Part shown: one piece after another, positions 32,214 through 44,200 of the stretch
How the letters are laid out: the number at the start of each line of letters is the position of its first letter
Numbering within the stretch: position 1 is the first letter of the stretch
Assembly (NCBI GenBank): GCA_947442505.1
Contig: CANEVR010000013.1
Coordinates: 1-45,384, forward strand
DNA: 45,384 nucleotides
Source: Flavobacteriales bacterium
GTDB taxonomy: Bacteria > Bacteroidota > Bacteroidia > Flavobacteriales_D > Sanyastnellaceae
Direction: 5' to 3'
Translations under genes and position numbers: made by a program
Notes under the pieces: generated by a model
Told to the model about the DNA's origin: nothing
Databases searched by the model: none
Seen by the model: only the letters and a program-made list of their open reading frames with translations

Positions 32214-35200
32214 AATTGGTGTTCAAACTTCCCTCAACAGCATATTGACTGCGCTGAATCAATTTGCCTGTGGCGTCTGTTACTTTTACTTGCAACATGC
32301 CCTCCATTCCGTTGACATTTAAAGCAACAACATTTCCTTCATTGGGATTGGGGTAGATACTGGCTGTGATGCCATTGAAAGAGCGCTCTGCAATAACACC
32401 TTCATTCTCGAGGGTTGGCATACCAGCGGATCCCATGGTCCTTACACATTTTACCGAACCCCAAACTGTTGATGTCACATTATCAATATGATTGGATCTC
32501 ATTTGCACATCATATCGCTGTCCATTAGAGATTCCTGGAACCTGCGCCAAGCTCAATACTCTTGACCCACCCAATGGACCAGAAACCAAATTAGGCAATG
32601 ATACGGTTGGTGCTTGCATGGCAAAATTCCAATCATAATTCTTCGTTCCACAAACACTTCTGTTGGTCGCTACAGAGCCATGTACAGGACTTTTGAATAT
32701 TGGACATTGATCCGTTATCCTTACAAACAGGTCTGACTCTGTGGCCAAACCAACAACACCTGTAGCATTGGCACGCCCGACAATCCAATTACTGTTGCCA
32801 TAGGCATCCTTAAGCTGATAGGTGACATCAACAGAGATATTCAAATTCTGGTTAGCCCCTGTCAAATTAGCACCCGTAATTTTACCCAATTGACAAACGG
32901 TACTTGCCACTCCGTTCACTGAATAACTCAAATTTGGGATGCTATATGCCCATTCTGGGTTGCCATTCATCACTGCACTATACCATCTGTGAACGGTGTA
33001 TTGATAAGCATTTGGTCTAAACCTTGCCTTGAAATTCTGACATGTGTTATTGTAAATACCCGTATAACTCGTATAAGGCATAATGTCCGGAGCACTGCCG
33101 TATAAATAGGAAACGGTCAGCAAACCTGTTCCATAAACATCATTGGTATTCTGGATGCAGATGTAGTATGTTGAACCAACATTTAACTGGTCAAAATACA
33201 ATATCTCACTTCCTCCATCTGCATTCAGCGATCCAACATCTCCTGGATGAACATCATCTTCAATGATCAATGGAATCCATTGCATTGCAAAATCATCATT
33301 ATGATCATAGAGCATCAAACGGTTGTCATCTGTCAAACTCAAAGAACCGCGATAAGCAATACGGACGGCATTAGTTTGGGCTGTAAACTGATACCAATTG
33401 TCCACACCATCTCCATCAGATTGGATATCATTCACACCCAAATTTTGATTAACATTGATATTGGTTTGTACACCAGTTCCCCACTGCCCAATGTTGGATA
33501 TACTATTGGCTATTCCTGGGCCTGTATCCGCGCAATCCAAATCACCATTCAAACAATCATCATCCCAGCCGTTGCTGCAGGCTTCCACGCCCAAAGGATT
33601 TGCGCTGGCATTGTTATCGGCGCAATCCAAGGCATTCAAAACATAACCTACGCCTGGATCTGAACAGAATCCCAAGGCGCTTCCTGCGCCGAACCCATCA
33701 AAATCAGCATCTACAAAATACATCGTAGCGGGAGAAACCTCAACAAAAGCGGTATCTGTACATGTCTGAATGCCACTGGTGACAATCAAAACAAAGGTGC
33801 TATCGACATTGGGATTAGTATTGATGGAAGCCTGATTTTGGAGTCCATTGACTTGCCATTGATAACTCAGCATATCCCCTCCACCATAAGAAGTATTCAC
33901 TGTTACCGAATTACCTTGACAAATAGAATCAGCACTCAAAACCAAATCGCAGATTAACTCATGCTCCAAATGCAAATGAACAATTGAATCGCATCCTGAA
34001 ATTGATGAAAAAATCTCAGTATAATCTCCAGGGATACTGATCAATTGAGTCCCCAAAATATAAACAGAATCACTGGGTACAATGGATGTCAAATAAACAG
34101 TATCAACAGGATTTACTGTAATCAAAATGGAATCAATGCAAGAGAAGCCATTATTGCTGTAGATCAAGGTATACACCGTAGAACTTGTGGGTTGAACTTG
34201 CACAATGGCATCGGTTTGTCCCGTGCTCCAGATCAAAGGATTGGACTTATAAATATCAATTTCGAAATTATCGATTGCCCATGATTCATCACATAGTTCT
34301 TGACCGTTGTATTGATTAATTCTAAAATGAATACTATCCGAATCATCCTGCATTCTATAAGTAAAGCGGTAATAAGGATAACATGTGCTTGTAGAAGCGC
34401 AATAACCATTTGCACAACCTTGATTGACAAACATTGAATTGCTGCATCCACCTGAGTTGAAAACCGCACTGGCGACCAATGAATCGTTGATATATACTTC
34501 AAAAGGCTCAGCATAATCCCAAGTATCATAAGGATAAAGATCAAATGAAACTTCAATGGAGTCATGATCAATCAATGGCAACTGATACTCCAAATCAACA
34601 TTTGCAAATGGTCCCAAAACAGTATCACCATTAATAAACGTATTGCTACCCACACTCCATTCTGCATCGACCATTGTCATATCTAAATTTTTTACATTGC
34701 TCCAATTGCTTTGAGCAATCAGTTCAACCGTTCCGCCTTCACAAACCACTGTAGATGATGATTGAACCAATGGATTTAGGAAAGAAACATAAATGCTATC
34801 TAATCTAGAACACACACCTTCTAGCGCTGTAACATTAACCCAGTCATCCGTATGAATAAGAACTGAATCAGCTTCCAAATTGTCATTCCATACCAAATCA
34901 AAATCAACAACATCCGCAGCGAGCATCACTTCATTTCCGCAAACACCCATACTATCCAAATCAAGCAATGACAAAGGAATTGTATTGGGTTGAACTTCGA
35001 TATAAACGCTATCCCAACATTCAAAACCATTCCTAGACACTTTTAAACTGATCCATTGACTACTGGTCAGGTTTGGAGAAATAATATTGGAGACCTCTCC
35101 AGTGGACCAAAGAATATCCACATTGGAAACAGGAACAAAGGTGTAATAGTTCAGCAAACCTGGTGATCCATTTCCACCAAATCTTGAATCACCTTGTTTT

Positions 35201-38200
35201 CCGCCCATTCCTCCATCAACAAGAGAGGGAACATTGACATTTTCAGAATAAAAGCAAACGGTACCACCGCTTCCACCACCACCACCACCTGTCTCTCCAA
35301 ATCCATCGTTTCCAGATTCTCCTATAGACTCAACCAATCCATTGCCGGAGATCTCCGGTGTGTGAATCAAAATAATTCCACCCCCATTTCCGCCAGCACC
35401 TCCACCATCTGGATTGTCGCCATCTTGCCCCCCTGATCCACCACCTGAACCCAAATAAATACCTTCTACATTCATCAATCCTTCTCCTCCGTATCCACTT
35501 GTGGTGCAATCACCTGTTGCCCATCCACCTCCACATTGCATACAAGGAGCTCCACCATTGCCCCCTGGCATGACTAATCCTCCGCCTCCGCCTCCTTGTC
35601 CGCTATGACACCATTCAGCATTTCCTCCACCTCCACCTGCTCCATTGGAAAGATAGGTACCTGTTCCATTTGAAACTGCTGAAGCTCCTTGATTACCCAC
35701 ACCCCATGAGGTTAGGGCACTTCCACCTGCAAATCCTTTTCCATTTGCTTCAATTTTACCATTGTCATTTATTACAACTCCTTGTTCTGCATAAAATGCA
35801 ATGACTCCACCCACAGAACCATTCCATGGTTCGCAAGTAACAACTCCATTTACTATCATTTGATCATAGTGCAGTATTTTCAGCACTTGAGCCTTAGCAT
35901 TGGCGTCACCCACAAAATCACTCGACAACGGCAGCTGCAATTCCATGATTCCATCTCCAATGGCTTGAATAAAATTGTACTGATATTCGCCCGCATTGGC
36001 GCCCTGCATTTGCAAAAGAATAACATGATCACCTCCTTCAAATCCGTATTCATTGTCTATTTGCACAGCATTTTGTCCTATGGCATTAAAGCTCAAAATG
36101 GCAGACTTGACACCATCAACAAATAAGGTATCCCCATTGAAAACGGTGATATCCCCAAGAGAGGATATATTGCTCGCACCCAACAATAAATTGGCTTCCG
36201 TCTGTTCACAAATCAAGGTATCGTTGGTGAAAATTTCCGCCTTTAATATTTCTACCCAAACGCTATCATAGACAGAGCAAAAAGCATTGGACAATGAAGC
36301 GAAATACCAACCTGAATTATCCATGACTGCAAGGGAATCAAAATTTCCATGTTCCCAATTGTATTCATAATTTGAAAACGGCAACTGAATCACCGCGGTA
36401 TCACCACAAAATCCCATGGTATCCGATGCGATAAAATTCAATGGAATATCATGTTGCACGACATTGAATGAAATGGATTCTGAACAAGTCACTCCATCGA
36501 CAATAGATACAGCATTGATTGAAGAGGATGCCAATAGCGTTGCAGTCCAAGAATCTTCACTTGTTGCATCTGGCCATGTTATGGTTCCTTGACCCAAATT
36601 TTGCGCATTGATATTAACCGTCATACCCTCACAAATGGTAAACGGAACATTGGCATTTAACACAACTTTATTCAATGTTAAATTTAAATACACAGTAGAA
36701 TCGCAACCTGCGCTATTCTCACCAACCCAAGTATAAATTCCAGACTCGTAATAGGTCTCTCCATTCAAATCCCAAGTAAATTCATCACAGCTTGTTTCGA
36801 ATTGGTTGCTAAAATTGGAAAGAACTTGTATTGTAGCCGTATTACTGTACAATACCGTATTACTCGTTGTGATTTTAACCTTGTAATTGGCTTGGTGGCT
36901 ATAACCCACCGAATTGTAAATCAATACAGATTGATTGGCCCCTGGAATCAGTACATTATTCTTATACCATTGATACTGAATATTGGGACCATAGGCTTGA
37001 ACAAATAAAACAACCATATCACCCAAACAAGCCACTTCTGAAGTAGGATGCATTAAGATTGCAGTTCCGTTGGCATTGGCAGTGATGGCCACATTTTGAC
37101 TTATCGTATTGGAGCAACCGGTTGCCGGATCAGTGTATTGATATTGAATAACAGTGTTATTCTGATTGGGAATAGACATTGGGTTAAAAATGTTCCCCAT
37201 CACTCCTGCGCCGCTATAACTGCCGCCATAAGGTTCTCCCACCAAATAAATATTTCCTACATTTCTGGGATAACTCGAAAGTAAATTCAAAGTCAACTGC
37301 GGTGTCTCATATACTTCTACGATGCTCACAGCCGTATCACTGCAGCCCAGCGCATTGCTCACAACCAAAGTAATCTCATAGTCATTGGGTAGGGCGTATT
37401 GATGAGTTGGATTCTCATTGGTAGAGGCAAAACCATCTCCAAAATCCCAACTGTAATCAAACGCGCTTCCATAATCTACGGTACTGTTTTCAATATTGAT
37501 AGGAGCTCCATTGCAATGATTGAAAGCTGAAAATTGGGCAATCGGCGTTTCATTCATGAATATTGAATCACCAAATTCAGTGTAACATTCCTGATCAGAA
37601 TATGCTCGCACCGTTGCATAATAAGTCAAAGAATTGGGGTATAAATATTGAATTTGTGCAGGCAATATCAAACTGCTATCTCCAGTACCAAAATCCCATT
37701 CATATTGTGTTATTGCACCTCCAGGAACATAAGCCGTAGCGTTGAATAAAACAGGCTCATTTGAGCATCCTGCAGTGTAATCAAAAGTTACAACGGGAGA
37801 CTCAGCCGTCTTTCTCAAAACACGCAATGTATCATTGTTCATGTTATCATCACCGTTGTTCAGCAACCATATTTTAAAGAAATAGGCTCCATCATCAGAC
37901 AAATCTTCAGTGTCATTAAACGTAAACTCGATATCGTTATTGATGGAACCTGGAACAACATCATACTTCACGGGTCCATTATTGATTTGGTAGGCCAACT
38001 CAATATTCTGAAAAGGGATATCCCCAAATTGTCTGAGCAAAATGGTCACAGGTTCTGCACTGGTATGCTCACACGCATTGCTTGGACTTAGCAATTCAGA
38101 AATACCAAAATCAACCATAAATTCTTCAGCGCCAATATCAGGTGCTTGTTGATTTCTGATTTCATTCTCAATATCTAATACAATACCTCCGGATGCGATT

Positions 38201-41200
38201 CCTGCTCCGTTCAACTGCTTTTGATATGGTAAAAAAGACGTGCTTGATTCATAATACGGATTTAACTCCAAAGAATTGACATCGCCATTCACAACCGATG
38301 ACCATTGGCCCATTTGCGCATAAGATTGATTGGCAAAAAAACCAAAATGATCCCCACTTGAGTGGTAGTTATTAAAGTCAAAATTCTTCTGCGAAGGCAT
38401 GTTTACAATGTAAACGGCGTAACCTCCACCGGTATTAGAGAAAATATTGTCCTTGATCAAATAATTGTTTCCTCCCAAAATCTCCAATGCACGACCATTG
38501 ATCACATTGGTCCCTGTAATGGAAACACTATTGAAGACAATTTTAGAATTGCTTCCATTCGATCTTAAACTGATTCCCTTGGCATTTCCTGTTCCTTTGG
38601 CATGAACAAAATTATTGGCTACCACATGTTGATTGCCACTGACAACAATGCCATTTCCAGCCTCCGTGTCAAAAATACGATTTGAATCAAATCTCACTTT
38701 TCGACCATCGAGTGTCGCACCATTGTCTCGGACATTCTTAATGATATTTCTTGTAATCTTCCAATTGGATTGGTTGGGAGAATTAGAGTAAATTCCATGA
38801 TTCTGCACCAATTCCACCACATTGCTATCACAAAGCAATGTTGTGGTTACACCATTCAAGGATATGCCAACTCCTTTTTTGTTGGGCACAATGGATAAAC
38901 CATTGATGGCATTTCGAGTCACAGATATACTATCCCCATCACTGACTTGAATACCAACAAATGTCTCTAATTCAGACCAATTTTGATCTGGGTTGCGACC
39001 AATCACATTTTGATCTATGGTCACATTCCTTGAATTGGAACCAATCAACACCCCATAACTTGTCGTATTTCCTGCCTCATTGGATAAAATATCGTTGCCG
39101 CTCAGAACGGCATCTCTAGAAGCAATCAATTCTATTCCTCTGTTATCATACCCCTCCCTCATTGTGACTACATTGTCTTGAACAACAACATCTCGACATC
39201 CTTCTATTCTAATCCCTTGGTCACCGTTGTTCCATTCTAGATGATAAATATTATTGTCCAACAATTGAATATTCCGACTGGAATACACATGCATTCTGCG
39301 GAAGAAATTGTTAGACATCAGTGCATTCTGAGCATTGGTCACAGAACAATAAACCGCATGACCATATCCAGAAACAGAACCCTTATTGTCAACAATTACC
39401 AGAGGATCTGCATTGTTCACTTCCAAACTTGAAAGGACATTGCCTTGAAAAATAAACCTCCCTCTATCGCTTCCTGCAGGTGACTTAATGATCACATCCT
39501 TTCCTTCAATGTTGTTGTTATAAAAAACAAAAGAGCTATCTACAGAGGTTTCTGGAGAAAACACTTTAGATAATCGGCAATGACTGAAATGCAGATTGTG
39601 ACAACCCTGTGAAATCAAAAAGGCCATGTCCCCATTTTCTCTTTGAACAGTGATATTCTCAAAGTGGATATAGTCCGTCCCGATAAGATTGATTGTAAAA
39701 TCCGAAGCCAAATCCGGTTCTGAATAGCGGATTCCAGCCAAAGAAGAATCGGCATTCTCTCCTCTAAAAGTTACTGTATTGTAAGAAGAAGATCCTGGTA
39801 TTTGAGTAAGAAAAATATGCTCATTAAAAATCGTATCTCGTACATCAAAAATCACTGGACATGCAATACCCGCATTGTTCAATAAAATTGAAACATCCGT
39901 GAAGTTGGTAAAATCTGGATCATTACCCCCGATGGTGTAATACCCGCACATTTGGGTACCAAAGTCAATGGCCGAACAAGTATCATTGTAATGATTGCAA
40001 TCAACAAGACCATTGACAGTTGTGGTCCAAGCTTTAAATTTGTAGGCCTTACCAGACTCAAAAGTTACTGATCCTATATTAACATCTACACTTGACAAAG
40101 ACGTTAGATTTCCTGACCAGTTAAAAGGAGTCTGTGCAACGCCATTTACTGTCCAATAAACCATGGTACTCGTCAAATTGGTTGAACCATGATTCCTCAA
40201 TCTCACTTGTATACTCTGATTGGAAACGGGCAGCGGATTGACCAAACCAAGAAAGGATTCTACACCAGCATCTTTTGGACAAAGACCAAACTCCTTAATC
40301 CCCATATCAGGAGCAACACCTCTGTTAACTCCGATAATATCTTGCGAAACTCCCGTACCGGCTATCCCCATATTGTTCAGCATCCCGTGATTAACATACA
40401 ATAAGGTATCGGAACTGTAAAAGGGATTAAAGGTTTTTCCATGAACTTCCCAACCATGTGCTGCGCTAAAATCAGCTATCGAAGCAAAATCCTCTGCCAA
40501 ATAATAGGCTACCTTATCCCGACTACTGTAATAATCATTATAATCTAGAACCATGCTTGAAACAGGCGCTGAAATCGATAAGGCATAACCGCCTCCTTGA
40601 TTTGAAAAAACATTGTTCTTTAGTTCAACCTCCGTCCCATCTTCAATCATTAAAGCCGCGGCATTAACAATATCCCTGGACAATACTTGAACGCTGTTGA
40701 ACAAGACTTTGGAACCCGTTGCATCACCCCGAATAACAATTCCATTGGCAATCCCTATACCGACAGTATGAACTGCATTATTGGAAACCAATGCTGAGTC
40801 GCCGTCAATTGTAATACCATTTCCCCCTTTGACATAAGTGATTGTATTGCCATTGACCAAACAACCATGGCTTTCTATCAGAATACCATTATTCTTTACA
40901 TGCTCTATTTTATTGGAACGCACCCTCCAATTGTTGGATGCCGAAGGGTACAACTCAATTCCCGCATCCATGATGTTCTTAACAAGATTGCTATCGACAT
41001 CTAAGGTATTCATGCCTCCTACAATCGATATTCCGATACCACTGGTATTCTCAGAAATGCCTTCAATTAGATTGTGCTTGACAAAAACAGAGTCAGATGC
41101 ACCATGAACAGCAATGCAATAATTCAATTGATTGCCTATCCCATCCAATGGTCGGCGAACCTGATTGTGTTCCAAATGTATGCCGGATGACTGGCCACCA

Positions 41201-44200
41201 CTGATCAAAATACCAAAAGATGTATTGCAGCTGCTTCTAGAATATACATCATTGAAAACAAATTGAACCTCTTGTGAATTGCCAATCTCCACAGCTTTGG
41301 TGTTACAACCGTCATTCATAAATACCAGATTATCCTGAACAAAAGCTTGCGCGCAATTCAATAATCCCAATACGCGTGTATCCGACTCTCCTCCATTTCG
41401 AATAAAGTTATCTTGAATGTCAACTATGGTATCACTCTGCAAATTCAACAACCACAATCGATTCTGAGCAATTTGAACATTCCTTGATTTTTCAATGTAT
41501 GCCACTGTCCTTGAATCTTCAACCAGGGTATCCAATACCGCTCTATTACCATATAAGACCACGCTATCTGCATTGCTCACACTGATGGAAGCAATAATGT
41601 TATTTTCAAAAACGGCAGCTCCACGTACCACACCATCAGGATTTGAAATGGAAACTCCAAAACCAGGCTGATTAGACATTAAGCTTCTAAATGAATTGCC
41701 TACAAAATACAAATCCTTATTGTTGCTGTTGTTTAATGTTACAACATTACTTAAACGACAATGGCTAAAGTGTATATCTTCAGATTCCCCCTCAATTTTA
41801 ACCGCAGTTGACCCATTTCTATAAATGGTTAGATCTTGAAAATAAAGGTGTTTGGTTCCAAACAAATTCAAAGTAAAATCATTCTCAGAATTAATTCCTG
41901 AATACTTCCATTGCGCCAAGGAACTATCTGCTGACTGCCCTCTAAAAGTAATTGTATTGATTTCAGAAGATCCTGCAACTTCATAAAGTGTTGCCTGTTC
42001 ATTGTACACCCCATTTCTGACATCAAAAACAATTGGACAAGTGATTACAGAATTATTCAACGCTTCAATGGCCTCATTGAAGTTTAAGAAATCAGGATTG
42101 GATCCGCCAATGGTATAATTTCCACACAATGGGGTAGCAACATATACACTTGATGAATCATTGATTAAATTACAATCAGCCAGTCCATTGGGCAGAGCTG
42201 TCCAAACTTCAATGTTGTATTGGCTAGCAGATGCAAAATTAAAACTGCCCAAACTCACTGGGCTGGTTTGCGCTGTGCTCAAGGATCCAGTCCAATTAAA
42301 TGTGGGCATTGCTACATTATTGACACTCCAACGGATTTGAACATTGTTTAAGTTTGATTGACCATGATTTTGCAACAAGACTTGAATAACTTGGGTTCCT
42401 ACTTGCACCGAGCCCGATAGATTTAAAATTTCAGAGATCCCAGCATCCTGGGCACATGGTGTAAACTCCTTTGCGCCAATATCAGGCAACGACGCGCGGA
42501 GTGTATAATCTATGTCACTTGTCACCAAGGGATCAGATATGGCAGCTTGATTCAACTCTACATGATTCGGTTTTAGATTGGATATACTCTGATAATAAGG
42601 ATTCACAGATACCGAATGTTCATCGAGTCCTGTCTGGGTTTTGTGGTCTTCAAAGGAGTTTAACATCTGCGTTCCATAACTTCCAAACACAGCCCCTTGG
42701 GTTCTTAGATTGTTATAATCCATCGCATTATTGGCCGGTATAAAATCCAAACCCATTGAAATGGCCAAGCCCTTCTTGGCATTGTAAATCGAGTTGCTTT
42801 TTATTGCATTGTTGGTCCCTCCGTTCAGCTCAATCCCTACAGCTGTAAATAAATTAGTCGCTGTCAAGTAAATACTATTGTGTAGGACATGATTATTACT
42901 TGATGCTGAGCCAATGCTCAACCCCTTTGCCAATCCGGCTCCTTCCACATGAGCAAAATTATTGGCAACCAAATTCTCAGACCCTAGAACATTAATTCCC
43001 ACACCTGCTTTAACTCTAGAAATTTTATTTCCTACGATTGAACTACCGGAGCCTGAAACAATAACCCCAGCTTCGCGAACTGTTGAAATCGTGTTCTTTC
43101 TCACTTTCCAAGTTGTACCAAAAGCAGAATTGACCTCTATACCTGAATTTTGAAAATTACTGATTACGTTGCTGTCCGCCTCTAAGGTGAAATAACTTCC
43201 GCCCAAGAACATTCCTTTGCCTCTTTTCAAACCATTGATGGTTAAACCATTCAGCTCATTGGATTTAATGTAAATACTATCTCCTCCTCCATCGGTATAT
43301 ATACCAATAAACGTATCCTCGGAATCAGGACCATAATTAAAAGATCTGGAAATATTGTTGTCACGCAAAGATATTCTCCTCGAATTACCACCTCCAAGGT
43401 GAATTCCCAATGGCATTCCACAATCCCCGGTCATTAAAATTTCATTCTCGGCCACAACACCATCCTGAACATCGATTAATCGTACCCCTCTAGAATCACA
43501 TCCACTCAAAGACTTCAGTTGATTATTCAGAACAAAAACAGTATCACAACCTTCAACATTTACCAAATAATCAGCACTTTGCAATTTGTTGTTCTGCATG
43601 TTGACATCTCGACAATTCACAAAATCAACCCTTCGACTTCTGTTGTCTTCTACAACAACCTGATCACAACCTTCTACTTTATAAAAACCAGTGTAGTTGC
43701 TGGTATCTGCGCTAAACTGATTACCATTTAAATATACAGGGCCGGCGTTATTGATATAGATGTCACCAACCCAACAATCCTCTACCAAAATAGCTCCATG
43801 ATCGGCATCGGCAGGCTGTCTGATGTCAATCGCACTTCCATTCAAATGTGTACCAACAATAGAAATCGAGTAGTTATTTGACTCTTCGGACGCTTCTATT
43901 TTCCCCGTGTTGCAATGATCAAAAAAGATGTTATTGGCTCCGCTTTGAAGGATAACATCACTCGAACCATTGGTTCTCAAAATACCCAAGTCTTTGAATT
44001 TGATGAAACTTGTGCCAGACAGGCTCAAAGTATAATCATTGGGATTAACATCTTGATAATGTAGCGCTGCCAGTGAACTATCTGCAGATTGTCCCTTGAA
44101 GGTAACCCACTTATTGGCAGCAGTTCCTGCAACGTTGTTGATGAGAATCTGCTCATTGTAAACACCGTCCCTAACATTGAAAAAAACATTGCAAGTTACC

